A stretch of DNA of 64,000 nt from Azoarcus olearius. GTDB lineage: Bacteria > Pseudomonadota > Gammaproteobacteria > Burkholderiales > Rhodocyclaceae. The stretch is taken from the NCBI RefSeq assembly GCF_001682385.1, contig NZ_CP016210.1, forward strand, positions 2,542,001 to 2,606,000, read 5' to 3'. Positions 35,309 through 44,515 of this stretch are shown here, piece after piece (position 1 is the stretch's first letter; each line of letters begins with the position of its first letter). The notes below the pieces were generated by a model that saw only the letters and a list, made by a program, of their open reading frames with translations, had not been told where the DNA came from and made no database searches. The translations under genes were made by a program, and so were the position numbers.

Positions 35309-35327
35309 GGCGGGCGCAATGCCCGCC
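35309..35327. terminator. Bidirectional hairpin between dsbA-like and dctP genes
   Basis: GGCGGGC-GCAAT-GCCCGCC, a perfect 7-bp stem in the 34-bp gap between convergent genes. Confidence 0.45.
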
Positions 35328-35338
35328 AGCCCCCCCGC

Positions 35339-36310
35339 TCAGCGACCGTTGCTGAACAGCGGCTTCAGCTTGGCCGCATTCTGCGGGCTGGCCTGCTCGA
35401 CGCCCTTCCAACCGGCCTCATAGGCGCGCGCGACGAACAGATTGACTTGGTCGGCAGGCAGCGCCACCGCTTCGATGCCGGCCTTGGCCTGGCGCGCCTT
35501 CTCTTCCTCCGCTTTCTTCAGGTCGCCCGCGTTCTGCGCTTCCACCCAGGCGATCTGCTTCTCGAGGAAGGCGCGCTGGGCCGGGTCCAGCTTCTTCCAG
35601 GTGTTCTGGTTCATGAAGAAGCTGACTTCCACGTTGTAGAAGCCGGGCTCGACGCGGTACTTGGTCTTTTCCTGCCAGCCGAGGTCGAACACCCCGATCG
35701 AAGGCCAGCCGTAGCCATCGACCACGCCGCGTTCTAGCGCGGTGAACACTTCGCCCGGCGGCACCTGCAGCGGCGAAGCGCCGATCGACTGGAAGAAGGC
35801 GCGGTACACCGGCACGCTGCGCAGCTTGAAACCGCTGAAGTCGCTGCTGCTCACCTTCTTGTTGGAATAGATGTGGTACTGCAGGCCGTCCGACACCCGC
35901 GCCAGCCACACCATGTTGCCCTTCTCGCGGTGGATCTGGTCCAGCAGCGCGTAGCCGCCGTTGGCGCGCAGCTCCGCCATCGGCTTTTCCGCCAGCGTCA
36001 TCGCCAGCGCCTCGGGCACCAGGTTGGCGTGGAACACGCCGGTGCTGTTGGCGAAGTCGACCACGCCGGCGCGCAGCGCGTTGCCCACCTCGAACGGCGG
36101 CATGGATTCCGGTCCGCCGACGACCTGGATCTTCATGATGCCCTTGCCCTCGGCGTTGACCTTGTCGACGAAGGCCTTGAAGCGCTGCGAGAAGAAGGTG
36201 TCCTGGCCGAAGGCGGTGACCGCCCTCAGGGTGATTTCCGCGCCGTGGGCGGCGCCGGCCGAGAGCGCGAGTACGAAGGTGGCGGCAAGGGTACGGGTGG
36301 TCTTGTGCAT
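35339..36310 (-). CDS. dctP: TRAP transporter solute-binding protein
   Basis: A 323-residue DctP-family protein with a signal peptide (MHKTTRTLAATF, core, Ala-His-Gly-Ala). The family helix and binding region are visible in GFKLRSVPVYRAFFQSIGASP and in FTALERGVVDGYGWP, where an Arg in the first segment would bind the substrate carboxylate. Third gene after dctQ and dctM, 37 bp downstream. Substrate is an organic acid of unknown identity. Confidence 0.9.
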   Translation of the reverse strand: MHKTTRTLAATFVLALSAGAAHGAEITLRAVTAFGQDTFFSQRFKAFVDKVNAEGKGIMKIQVVGGPESMPPFEVGNALRAGVVDFANSTGVFHANLVPEALAMTLAEKPMAELRANGGYALLDQIHREKGNMVWLARVSDGLQYHIYSNKKVSSSDFSGFKLRSVPVYRAFFQSIGASPLQVPPGEVFTALERGVVDGYGWPSIGVFDLGWQEKTKYRVEPGFYNVEVSFFMNQNTWKKLDPAQRAFLEKQIAWVEAQNAGDLKKAEEEKARQAKAGIEAVALPADQVNLFVARAYEAGWKGVEQASPQNAAKLKPLFSNGR

Positions 36311-36347
36311 GGTGCTCTCCGTGGGAAGACGATTCGGTAAAGGACGC

Positions 36348-37664
36348 TCAGCTCATCAGCCGGGGCAAGCCCAGCGCCAGTGCGGGCACGGCCACGATGA
36401 GGCCGAGCACGACGAGTTCGATGGCGACAAAGGGCACCGCGGAGCGGTAGATCTGCGGCAGACGGATATGCGGCGGTGCGACGCTCTGCATCACCATCAG
36501 CAACAGACCGAAAGGCGGCGTCAGCAGACCCAGCTCGATCGCGATCAGCATCATCACGCCCAGCCACACCGTGTCGATGCCGGCCGCGTGCGCCAGCGGC
36601 ATGAAGAAGGGCAGCGTGATCATCATCATGCTGACCTGGTCGATGACGCAGCCGAGCAACAGCAGCAGGAACAGCATGCCGATCACCAGCATCAGCGGCG
36701 ATAGCTCCAGGCCGTTGATCAGGCCGAGCAAGCCGCTGGTGGCACCGGAAAAACTCAGCAGCTGCGAGAAGGTGGTGGAGGCGACCATCACGAACAGGAT
36801 GATGACCGACACCCGCGCGGTCTCCATCAGCGCCTTGTAGAGCGCTTGCAGCGTCAGCGCGCGGTAGGCCATGGTCGCCACCACCGAGGCCAGCGCACCG
36901 ATCGCGGCCGATTCGGTCGGCGAGGCCCAGCCGGCCAGCATGCTGCCGACCACCGCGACGAAGATTGCGAACAGCGGCACCACGTCGCGCACGAAGGGCT
37001 GCCAGCGCGCCCAGCCATGTACCTCGACCACGTTGTCGTCAGCCGGCGCGAGCGAGGGGTCGGCCTTGCAGCGCAGCACGATATAGGCCAGGAAGCCGAC
37101 CGACATCACCAATCCGGGCAGGATGCCGCCGATCAGCAACTGTGAGATCGAGATGCCCCCCAGGCTGCCCAGCATCACCGCCAGCGCCGAGGGCGGGATC
37201 AGCATCGCGATGCCGCCCACCGCCATGATCGGCCCGATCGACAAGGTGGGGTGGTAGCCGCGGCGCAGCATCTCCGGCAGCAGCGTGCCGCCCATCATCG
37301 CGGTGTTGGCGATGGTGGAACCCGACAGCGTGGCGAACACCGTGCCGCCGAGCACCGACACCACGGACAGCCGCCCCGGGACGCGTGCGATCAGGCGTTC
37401 GATCGCCTCGATTGCCTTGAACGCAAGCCCGGTGTGGAACAGCACCTCGCCCATCAGCACGAACAAGGGAATCGGTGTCAGCGAAAAGCTGCTGACCGCG
37501 CCCACCGAGTTGCGCACGAGCTGCCCCAGCCCCGCTTCACCGCCGAGGAAGATCCAGGCGCCCAGCAGATTCACCCCGAGAAAGGCGAAGGCGACCGGCA
37601 GCCCCAGCAGCATCAGCGCGAACAGGCAGCCCAGCATCAATACCAGCGCGGATTGCCATTCCAT
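36348..37664 (-). CDS. dctM: TRAP transporter large permease
   Basis: A 438-residue DctM protein with about 12-13 TM helices, the Na+-coupled channel subunit. Starts MEWQSALVL one base after the dctQ stop. Conserved segments include GSTIANTAMMGGTLLPEM and PPSALAVMLGSLGGISISQLL. Longer in-frame readings overlap dctQ and were rejected. Confidence 0.92.
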   Translation of the reverse strand: MEWQSALVLMLGCLFALMLLGLPVAFAFLGVNLLGAWIFLGGEAGLGQLVRNSVGAVSSFSLTPIPLFVLMGEVLFHTGLAFKAIEAIERLIARVPGRLSVVSVLGGTVFATLSGSTIANTAMMGGTLLPEMLRRGYHPTLSIGPIMAVGGIAMLIPPSALAVMLGSLGGISISQLLIGGILPGLVMSVGFLAYIVLRCKADPSLAPADDNVVEVHGWARWQPFVRDVVPLFAIFVAVVGSMLAGWASPTESAAIGALASVVATMAYRALTLQALYKALMETARVSVIILFVMVASTTFSQLLSFSGATSGLLGLINGLELSPLMLVIGMLFLLLLLGCVIDQVSMMMITLPFFMPLAHAAGIDTVWLGVMMLIAIELGLLTPPFGLLLMVMQSVAPPHIRLPQIYRSAVPFVAIELVVLGLIVAVPALALGLPRLMS

Positions 37665-37665
37665 C

Positions 37666-38184
37666 TCAGCGTCCTCCGCGCACGAAGGCCGCGCGCAGGC
37701 GGCGGGCGAACTCCACCGCCAGCATCGCGCAGGCGAAAGCCATCGGCAGGTTGAGCCACCATTCGGGGAAGACCAGCACCTTGAACACCACACTGCCCTG
37801 CTCGGCCGCGTCGCGGGTGATGGTCCAGCACTGCCAGCCCAGCACCACGCTGATCGCCAGCCCGGCAAGGTCGGTGACGACCTCGCACAGCCAGCGAGCC
37901 GCGGGCGGCAGGCCACGCACGATCAGGTCGACGCGGATGTGATCGCCGGCGTAGAGCAGCCAAGGGGCGGCGACGAAGGTGGCGACCATCAGCATGTACT
38001 CGGTCACCTCCACGCTCCACGCCAGCGTGCCGAGCCCGACGTTGCGCATGAAGACATCGGCGCACACCAGCAGCGCCATACCACCGAACAGCGCCGCGGC
38101 GGTGACGCCACAGGCGCGCATCAGTCCGTCGTAGAGTTTGCCTGCGGGGGCGCCAGCGGCTGCCGGCGCGGATTGAGCGGCCAT
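37666..38184 (-). CDS. dctQ: TRAP transporter small permease
   Basis: A 172-residue DctQ protein with four TM helices; AGDHIRVDLI is the conserved family motif. First gene of dctQMP with AGGGG 8 nt before the ATG. A palindromic operator candidate (38199-38217) lies 15 bp upstream of the start codon. Confidence 0.9.
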   Translation of the reverse strand: MAAQSAPAAAGAPAGKLYDGLMRACGVTAAALFGGMALLVCADVFMRNVGLGTLAWSVEVTEYMLMVATFVAAPWLLYAGDHIRVDLIVRGLPPAARWLCEVVTDLAGLAISVVLGWQCWTITRDAAEQGSVVFKVLVFPEWWLNLPMAFACAMLAVEFARRLRAAFVRGGR

Positions 38185-38198
38185 TTCATCACCCCTGC

Positions 38199-38217
38199 GT
38201 TTAATTCATGATTAAAC
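38199..38217 (-). promoter_or_regulatory. Palindromic operator candidate of the TRAP operon
   Basis: GTTTAATTCATGATTAAAC is a perfect inverted repeat (7-bp arms, 5-bp spacer) directly ahead of dctQ in an AT-rich stretch. Position between promoter and ribosome site suits a repressor. No regulator gene is adjacent. Confidence 0.45.
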
Positions 38218-38323
38218 ATATCAGGGGTAAATTTTCGTGTCCACGCGTTTGCTAGTTTTTTGTTTCGGCGGGAAATTTCACCTTTTCGCCGGCAGGGTCT
38301 TGCGCACAGCGGCGGTGCGGACT

Positions 38324-38710
38324 TCAGCCCGCCGGCCCCGTTTTGGTTCCGTGGGCATGTGCCTTCAAGGTGCCGAGATCGACGATGCTGAGCGCCGCCT
38401 CGTGAGTCGCTTCCAGCACCACGGGCGGCGCAAAACCCGCCTGCAGCGCCTCCACCCAGCGCAGCGCGCACAGGCACCAGCGGTCGCCCGGCTTAAGGCC
38501 GGCAAAGCGGTATTCGGGGCGCGGCGTGGACAGGTCGTTGCCGGCCCGCCGCGAGAATTGCAGAAACTCCTCGGTGACGCGGACGCACACCAGATGGCGG
38601 CCGCGGTCTTCGGCGCCGGCCTCGCAGCAGCCGGTGCGGTAGTAGCCGGTCAGCGGGGCGTAGCTGCACGCCAGCAGCTCGCCGCCGAGCACGTTACGGG
38701 AAGAAGCCAT
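38324..38710 (-). CDS. DUF2237 family protein
   Basis: A 128-residue soluble protein. Family features: NVLGGELLACSYAPLTGYYR, a Cys pair in TGCCEAGAEDRG and GDRWCLCALRW. Function unknown; homologues are widespread single-domain proteins. Monocistronic, 72 bp from the HD-GYP gene. Confidence 0.85.
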   Translation of the reverse strand: MASSRNVLGGELLACSYAPLTGYYRTGCCEAGAEDRGRHLVCVRVTEEFLQFSRRAGNDLSTPRPEYRFAGLKPGDRWCLCALRWVEALQAGFAPPVVLEATHEAALSIVDLGTLKAHAHGTKTGPAG

Positions 38711-38782
38711 GGCAGGATGTCCTGAGGTGGTACGCCCCCAGTAGAGCGCAAATGCCCCACTCCGGGCAAGCGCCGGAAACCC

Positions 38783-40054
38783 TCAGGCGGTGAGCTCGGG
38801 GAAGTGGTCGCGCAGCGCGTCAGCGCCGGAAGCAAGGTGCACGCAGGTGTCGAATTCGCGCCGCAGGGCGGACACCACCGCCGCATCCAGCCTGCCCTCA
38901 TCCACCAGCGCCTCGATCCGTTGCATCACCTCCTCGCCCGACAGCCGCGCGCGGTACGGGCGGTCCTGCAGCAGAGCCTGGAAGATGTCGGCCACGGAGA
39001 TGATGCGCGTCTCCAGGTCGATCTCTCCTGCCCGGCGGCGGAAGGGATAGCCCTGGCCGAGCAGGTTTTCGTGATGCGCGCCGGCCCAATCCGGAATCGG
39101 CGTGGACGGGAAAATGCGCGCGAGGATGCGATAGGTGTCGTAGCTGTGGCGCGAGATGCACGCCTTTTCCTCGCGCGTCAGCGCACCCGGCTTTTCGATG
39201 ATCTCGTCCGGCACGCGCAGCTTGCCCATGTCGTGCAGCAAGCCGGCCAGTTCGATCATCTCCAGCGTGTCGCGGTCACGCCCCAGCGCACCGGCCAGAT
39301 GGCGGCTGATCGCGGCGACGCGGCGCGAGTGGTCGTCGGTATAGGGGCTCTTGGCATCGACCACGCGCGAAAACAGCAGCGCCAGTTCGCGCATCTCGGC
39401 AGGCGACAGGCACAGCGCCGGAATCTGGCGCCCGAGCGCCTCCATCTCTTCATTGAGGTAGAGCGGCTCCATGCCCAGCCAGAACGCCTCGGACTCCGCC
39501 ACCGCGGCGAACGCATCCACCAGCGCCGGACAGAACAGCGTGCCGGCCAGCCCGCGCAAACGTTCGACGATCGCGTCCTTCTCCCACATGATCGCGCTGT
39601 CCAGCCGCCCGCCATCGAGCCACGGCGCCAGCAGCACGTCGGCGCGGTCGACCAGATACACCAGATTGGCTTCCAGCCGCAGCGCGGGGTCGAGTTCGAC
39701 CATCTGCTCCAGCACGGCCCAGCGGGTGTGGTGGTAGCGCACGATGTCGGTGAAATGGGCGAGGATGGGGCAGACGCGCAGGTAGTTGGCGCCGCGGATG
39801 CAGTGCTCTTCCTCGCCGTCCCATTCCAGGGTTTCGGTGAGGTGGCGATGCTCGCGCACACGCGACACGCCGCAGTCGTGCAGCATGCCGGCGTGCAGGA
39901 TCTTCCAGCACTGCTCGTCGGACCAGCCCAGGTGGTGGGCGACCGCGCGCGCCATGTAGCCGACGCGCTTGCCGTGCTGCACTTCATCGATGCCGACGAA
40001 GTCGAAGGAGGTCGACAGCGCGGTGATCGCGTCGTGGAGGTTGAGGGCAATCAT
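38783..40054 (-). CDS. HD-GYP phosphodiesterase with two HD domains
   Basis: A 423-residue cytosolic protein with an N-terminal HD-like domain (HAGMLHDCGVSR, about residues 54-65, with a later RYHHTRW) and a C-terminal HD-GYP domain (LLHDMGKLRVPDEII at about 268; HHENLLGQGYP; ISVADIFQAL). The GYP triplet is present, predicting c-di-GMP hydrolysis by the second domain. The ATG at 40054 was preferred to one 18 codons upstream, whose extra residues are polar and unrelated. Confidence 0.88.
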   Translation of the reverse strand: MIALNLHDAITALSTSFDFVGIDEVQHGKRVGYMARAVAHHLGWSDEQCWKILHAGMLHDCGVSRVREHRHLTETLEWDGEEEHCIRGANYLRVCPILAHFTDIVRYHHTRWAVLEQMVELDPALRLEANLVYLVDRADVLLAPWLDGGRLDSAIMWEKDAIVERLRGLAGTLFCPALVDAFAAVAESEAFWLGMEPLYLNEEMEALGRQIPALCLSPAEMRELALLFSRVVDAKSPYTDDHSRRVAAISRHLAGALGRDRDTLEMIELAGLLHDMGKLRVPDEIIEKPGALTREEKACISRHSYDTYRILARIFPSTPIPDWAGAHHENLLGQGYPFRRRAGEIDLETRIISVADIFQALLQDRPYRARLSGEEVMQRIEALVDEGRLDAAVVSALRREFDTCVHLASGADALRDHFPELTA

Positions 40055-40207
40055 GGCCGCCGTTCTCTTGTTGGGGTTTGCTGCTTTGTTGTGATCGGTG
40101 GCGAGCATCCGCCCCGGCGCGTCCAGTAGGCGCGCATTTTATTGTTCTAGACGCCGCGCGGCCATGGACCAAAGACCAATGGCACCGCATTGCGCCGGTA
40201 AACGACA

Positions 40208-40230
40208 AGGCCCCTGCAGTGCAGGGGCCT
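40208..40230 (-). terminator. Terminator after tRNA-Ser
   Basis: AGGCCCCTGC-ACT-GCAGGGGCCT on the minus strand, a perfect 10-bp stem followed by TGTCGTTT, 9 bp after the tRNA end. Confidence 0.7.
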
Positions 40231-40239
40231 CGGGAATTC

Positions 40240-40330
40240 TGGCGGAGAGGGCGGGATTCGAACCCGCGTCAGGGTATTACCCTGAACACGCTTTCCAGGC
40301 GTGCGACTTAAACCGCTCATCCACCTCTCC
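40240..40330 (-). tRNA. serX: tRNA-Ser(GGA)
   Basis: A 91-nt cloverleaf: acceptor GGAGAGG pairs with CCTCTCC, anticodon GGA lies in CCTGGAAAG, the long class II variable arm is GTTCAGGGTAATACCCTGAC, the T loop is GGTTCGAATCC and the encoded 3' end is GCCA. The anticodon reads UCC/UCU serine codons. Confidence 0.93.
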
Positions 40331-40477
40331 GTGGAAGCCGCGCATTATAGCGGGCATTCGTGCGGTTTGGAAGGCGGGTGCTGCGACATTGCGAGGCAAG
40401 GCCCCGGGCACGAATTACGCATGGGGGAAAACCTGTCCGCGGTCACCCGGGGCCGCGTCCAACGAACGGAGGCGTCG

Positions 40478-41197
40478 ATGTCCGAAACCCTGCTCCAGAC
40501 CCTGTGGCATTCCGACAATGCGACGATGACCGCGCACCTGCTGGGTGCGCTGGTGGCAGGCGGGCTGATCGGGCTGGAGCGCAGTTATCACGGACGTCCC
40601 GCCGGATTCCGCACCCACACGCTGGTGTGCCTCGCCTCGGCGGTGCTGATGCTGGTGACCCTGTTCCAGGGCAACTGGCTGCCGGGCATTCCGCTGGACA
40701 GCGTACGCACCGACCCCACCCGGATGGCGCAAGGGATCATGACCGGCATCGGCTTTCTCGGCGCTGGCGTCATCTACAAGGAAGGCTTCAGCGTGCGCGG
40801 CCTCACCACGGCGGGCTCGATCTGGATGACGGCCGCCGTCGGCATCCTGTTCGGCATCGGCTTCTACTTTCCCGCCCTGCTCGCCACCGCGCTGACGCTG
40901 GGCACGCTGTCGGTGTTCCGCTGGGTCGAAACCCGCATGCCCACGCAGACTTACGCCCATCACCAGATCCGTTTTGCGCGCGACGACGTGCTCGCCGAAG
41001 GCGAACTCTGCGCCCTGCTCGCCGAGCACGGCTTCTCGGTCGCCAACCTCAGCTACCGCGTGGTCGAAGACGGGCGCTATTTCGAATACCGCATGGTGAT
41101 CCGCACCGAAAGTCCGGCGGCGTTCTCGCGCCTCGCCGAGTCGCTCCGCACGCTCGCCAGCGTGCGCGAGTTCCGCATCTCCCCCACTGGCGACTGA
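40478..41197 (+). CDS. MgtC/SapB family membrane protein
   Basis: A 239-residue protein with four to five TM helices in the first 155 residues and a cytoplasmic ACT-like C-terminal domain. GALVAGGLIGLERSYHGRPAG and TGIGFLGAGVIYKEG are the MgtC family hallmarks. Linked in other bacteria to Mg2+ limitation and ATP synthase regulation. A CGGAGG site lies 7 nt before the chosen ATG. Confidence 0.9.
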   Translation: MSETLLQTLWHSDNATMTAHLLGALVAGGLIGLERSYHGRPAGFRTHTLVCLASAVLMLVTLFQGNWLPGIPLDSVRTDPTRMAQGIMTGIGFLGAGVIYKEGFSVRGLTTAGSIWMTAAVGILFGIGFYFPALLATALTLGTLSVFRWVETRMPTQTYAHHQIRFARDDVLAEGELCALLAEHGFSVANLSYRVVEDGRYFEYRMVIRTESPAAFSRLAESLRTLASVREFRISPTGD

Positions 41198-41322
41198 ATT
41201 CCCGCCGCCCGTCGCCGCGATGCCACAGTTTCGTCATCGCTGCGTAGTAAATCACGCATCCTTGGTTGGCACAGGTCACTGATTTGGCGATCATTCTGTG
41301 CAGTGCAGCAGAAGATCGCCCC

Positions 41323-42120
41323 ATGTGCCAATTGCTTGGAATGAATTGCAACAAGCCCGCCACGCTCCAGTTTTCGCTGGAGGGCTTTGTGCAGCGCGGC
41401 GGAGGCACTGACGAGCATCGCGACGGCTGGGGCATCGGCTACTTTGACGGCGACGGCGCCCACGTCTTCCGTGACGCCAATCCTGCCGCCACCTCGCCCG
41501 CGTGCCGCTACTGCGGCCAGCGTTTCCGTTCGCGCAACATCATTGCCCACATCCGCAAGGCCACCCAAGGCGAGATCCGGCTGGAGAACTGCCACCCCTT
41601 CCGCGGCCGGCTGTGGGGGCGCGACTGGCTGTTCGCGCACAACGGCAATCTGGAGGGCTTCCGCCCGCCGCTTGCGGGCCGCCAGCCGCAAGGCACCACC
41701 GACAGCGAGCACGCCTTCCACTACCTGCTCGAACAGCTCACCTTGCGTTTCGGCGACATTCCGCCCGCGCTGGCCGACCTGCGCGACGCGCTGCACACCC
41801 TGTCCGAACGGATCGCGCGCCACGGCACCTTCAACTACTTGCTGTCCTGCGGCGAACGCATGTTCGCCCACTGCAGCACCGACCTTCACTACGTGGTGCG
41901 CGCCTACCCCTTCCGTTCCGCCCGGCTGCTGGACTGCGACCGCGCGATCGACTTCGCGCGCCACAACCATCTCGACGACCGCATGGCGGTGGTCACCACC
42001 CGGCCGCTGACCGCGGACGAAGACTGGCACCGGCTGCCGGCCGGCTCGCTCACGCTGTTTGCCGACGGCCAGCGCCAGGACGACTGCGTGCGGCCGCGCG
42101 AGGTGCAGCTCGCGGTATAA
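41323..42120 (+). CDS. Class II glutamine amidotransferase (YafJ-like)
   Basis: A 265-residue Ntn-hydrolase. Cys2 (MCQLLGMNC) becomes the N-terminal nucleophile after Met removal, which fixes the start. Supporting motifs: DEHRDGWGIGYF, HIRKATQGE and FAHNGNLEGF with the oxyanion Asn/Gly. It lacks a synthase domain, so the amide acceptor is unknown. Confidence 0.9.
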   Translation: MCQLLGMNCNKPATLQFSLEGFVQRGGGTDEHRDGWGIGYFDGDGAHVFRDANPAATSPACRYCGQRFRSRNIIAHIRKATQGEIRLENCHPFRGRLWGRDWLFAHNGNLEGFRPPLAGRQPQGTTDSEHAFHYLLEQLTLRFGDIPPALADLRDALHTLSERIARHGTFNYLLSCGERMFAHCSTDLHYVVRAYPFRSARLLDCDRAIDFARHNHLDDRMAVVTTRPLTADEDWHRLPAGSLTLFADGQRQDDCVRPREVQLAV

Positions 42121-42129
42121 GCTGCGCCG

Positions 42130-42492
42130 ATGAGCGAGTTCACCGACCATCTTGTCGAAACCTTCGCCGCGCTGGGCGCGGTGCGCGCGCGGCGCATGTT
42201 CGGCGGGCACGGGCTTTACCTGGACGGCGTGATGTTCGGCCTGGTGGTGGACGACGTCCTCTACCTCAAGGCCGATGCGCAGACCCTGCCCCGCTTCGCC
42301 GAACTCGGCCTGCCCTGCTTCGAATACGCGCGCAACGGCCGAACGGTGCAGGTCTCCTACCACCGCGCGCCGGACGAAGTGCTGGAGTCGCCGGACGCCG
42401 CCTCGCAATGGGGCCGGCTCGCGCTTGCTGCGGCACTGCGCGCCGCGCGCCCCGCCAAAGCCCGCCGGCCGCGCGGCCAGAGCGCCGGCTGA
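42130..42492 (+). CDS. TfoX N-terminal domain protein
   Basis: A 120-residue protein with a TfoX_N fold: RMFGGHGLYLDGVMFGLVVDD and LYLKAD are typical. It lacks the C-terminal TfoX domain of the competence regulator. The tail is basic (KARRPRG). Begins 9 bp after the amidotransferase stop. Confidence 0.85.
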   Translation: MSEFTDHLVETFAALGAVRARRMFGGHGLYLDGVMFGLVVDDVLYLKADAQTLPRFAELGLPCFEYARNGRTVQVSYHRAPDEVLESPDAASQWGRLALAAALRAARPAKARRPRGQSAG

Positions 42493-42603
42493 CGAAACCC
42501 CGCCCCCGCCTCGGCGTCGAATTCGGCAGCAAGCTTCGGGATGCGCGGACCTCGGCCCGCCGCTAGAGTGTCCCCAGCGTTCAGCCCTTCGAGATCCGGC
42601 AAC

Positions 42604-43752
42604 ATGAACTCCGCAGCTTCAGTGCTCCCTACAGTCGAACCCGCCCGCACGGGGCCGGCCGCCGAACACGATCCGCGCTGGGCCGCCGTGCGGACGCGCG
42701 ATGCCAGCGCGGACGGCCAGTTCTACTACGCCGTGCGCACGACCGGCGTGTATTGCCGCCCCTCCTGCCCGTCGCGTACGCCGCGGCCGGAAAACGTCAG
42801 CTTCCACGCCAGCCGCGAAGACGCCGAACGCGCCGGCTATCGCCCTTGCCGCCGCTGCCGGCCGGACGCGCCGTCGCTGGAAGAACGCCAGCGTGCGCTC
42901 GTCACCGCCGCCTGCCGGGCCATCGAGGATGCCGCCGGACCGCCGCCGCTGGCGGAGCTGGCGGCCCAGGCCGGGCTCAGCAGTTCGCGCTTTCACCGCA
43001 TCTTCCGCGCCCACACCGGCCTTACCCCGCGCGCCTACGCCCAGGCGATACGCGCGGCGCGCAGCCGCAGCCTGCTGGGCGACGGGGAAGCGGCCACCGA
43101 TACCGCCTACGCAGCCGGCTACAACAGCGCCAGCCGGTTCTATGCGGATGCCACTCCGATGCTGGGGATGGCCCCGTCGCGCTTTCGCAACGGCGGCGAC
43201 GGCGTCGAGATCCGCTTCGCGGTGGGCGCCTGCACGCTGGGCGACATCCTCGTCGCCGCCACCGCGCAGGGCATCTGCGCCATCCTGCTCGGCGACGATG
43301 CGGACGCGCTGCTGCAGGACCTCCAGCACCGCTTTCCGCGTGCGCAACTGGTGGGTGGCGACGCCGCCTTCGAGCACACCGTGGCCTGCGTGGTCGGTCT
43401 GGTCGAGGCGCCCGCCATCGGGCTGGACCTGCCGCTCGACATCCGCGGCACCGCGTTCCAGCAGCGCGTGTGGGAAGCCCTGCGCCGCATCCCCGCGGGG
43501 AGCACCGCAAGCTACGCGGAAATCGCCGAACGCATCGGCGCGCCCGCCGCGGTGCGCGCGGTGGCCGGTGCCTGCGCCGCCAATCCGATTGCGGTGGCGA
43601 TCCCCTGCCATCGCGTGGTGCGCAGCGACGGCGGACTGTCGGGCTACCGCTGGGGCGTCGAACGCAAACGCGCGCTGCTCGCACGCGAGCGCGCCGCCCG
43701 CACGGAAACCGATCTCTTCGCGGCCGACACGCAATCCCCGGCCGAGCGCTGA
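42604..43752 (+). CDS. ada: Bifunctional alkylation-repair protein and regulator Ada
   Basis: A 382-residue Ada: N-terminal zinc domain with Cys51, Cys55, Cys82 and Cys85 (YCRPSCPSR, YRPCRRC), which repairs methylphosphotriesters and then activates DNA binding; an AraC-type helix-turn-helix (about 105-190); and a C-terminal O6-methylguanine methyltransferase with acceptor Cys335 in IPCHRVV. All catalytic cysteines are intact. Followed 14 bp later by alkB, so a co-regulated adaptive-response unit. Confidence 0.94.
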   Translation: MNSAASVLPTVEPARTGPAAEHDPRWAAVRTRDASADGQFYYAVRTTGVYCRPSCPSRTPRPENVSFHASREDAERAGYRPCRRCRPDAPSLEERQRALVTAACRAIEDAAGPPPLAELAAQAGLSSSRFHRIFRAHTGLTPRAYAQAIRAARSRSLLGDGEAATDTAYAAGYNSASRFYADATPMLGMAPSRFRNGGDGVEIRFAVGACTLGDILVAATAQGICAILLGDDADALLQDLQHRFPRAQLVGGDAAFEHTVACVVGLVEAPAIGLDLPLDIRGTAFQQRVWEALRRIPAGSTASYAEIAERIGAPAAVRAVAGACAANPIAVAIPCHRVVRSDGGLSGYRWGVERKRALLARERAARTETDLFAADTQSPAER

Positions 43753-43766
43753 AACCCGCCCTTGCG

Positions 43767-44432
43767 ATGACGCCCGACCTCTTCTCCACCCTTGTGCCAC
43801 AGCCCGCCCGCGTCACCCTGGTGCCGCTGGCACCGGGCGCGGTGCTGCTGCGCCAGCGCGCGCTCGCGCAGGCCGAAGCGTTGCTCGCCGGCGTGGCAGA
43901 GGTGACAGCGGTCGCGCCCTTTCGCTGGATGTCCACGCCCAACGGCTACCGCATGTCGGTAGCGATGACCAACTGCGGCGCCCTCGGCTGGGTGTCCGAC
44001 GCCACCGGCTACCGCTACGCGCCGCTGGACCCCGCGCGCGACGCGCCCTGGCCGGCGATGCCCGCCGCCTTCCTCGAGCTTGCCCGGCAGGCCGCGGCCG
44101 ACGCCGGTTTTCCCGCCTTCGAGCCGGACGCCTGCCTGGTCAATCGCTACGCGCCCGGCGCCCGCCTCAGCCTGCACCAGGACCGCAACGAGCACGACTT
44201 TTCCCAGCCCATCGTGTCGGTCTCGCTCGGCCTGCCGGCGGTGTTCCAGTTCGGCGGGCTGCGGCGCGGCGATCCGGTGACCCGCTACCTGCTGGAGCAC
44301 GGCGACGTGGTGGTATGGGGCGGCCCCGCGCGCCTGCGCTACCACGGCGTGCTGGCGCTGAAGGACGGCGAGCACGCCGCGACAGGCGCCTGCCGCATCA
44401 ACCTCACCTTCCGCCGCGCCGGCCGGGTTTGA
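43767..44432 (+). CDS. alkB: Alkylated DNA repair dioxygenase AlkB
   Basis: A 221-residue Fe(II)/2-oxoglutarate dioxygenase that demethylates 1-methyladenine and 3-methylcytosine. Iron ligands His137, Asp139 (LHQDRNE) and His193 (RYHGV); the 2-oxoglutarate motif R-x-N-x5-R is Arg210, Asn212, Arg216. Spacing equals E. coli AlkB. Start chosen 14 bp after ada; the longer reading is a shadow of the ada gene. Confidence 0.94.
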   Translation: MTPDLFSTLVPQPARVTLVPLAPGAVLLRQRALAQAEALLAGVAEVTAVAPFRWMSTPNGYRMSVAMTNCGALGWVSDATGYRYAPLDPARDAPWPAMPAAFLELARQAAADAGFPAFEPDACLVNRYAPGARLSLHQDRNEHDFSQPIVSVSLGLPAVFQFGGLRRGDPVTRYLLEHGDVVVWGGPARLRYHGVLALKDGEHAATGACRINLTFRRAGRV

Positions 44433-44515
44433 TTTTCGCCTGCACCTGACCCATGGTTCATTAGGCCGCGGCATCGTCCGCGCGCCGTGTCCCCTTACGC
44501 CGTACCGGAGCCCGG

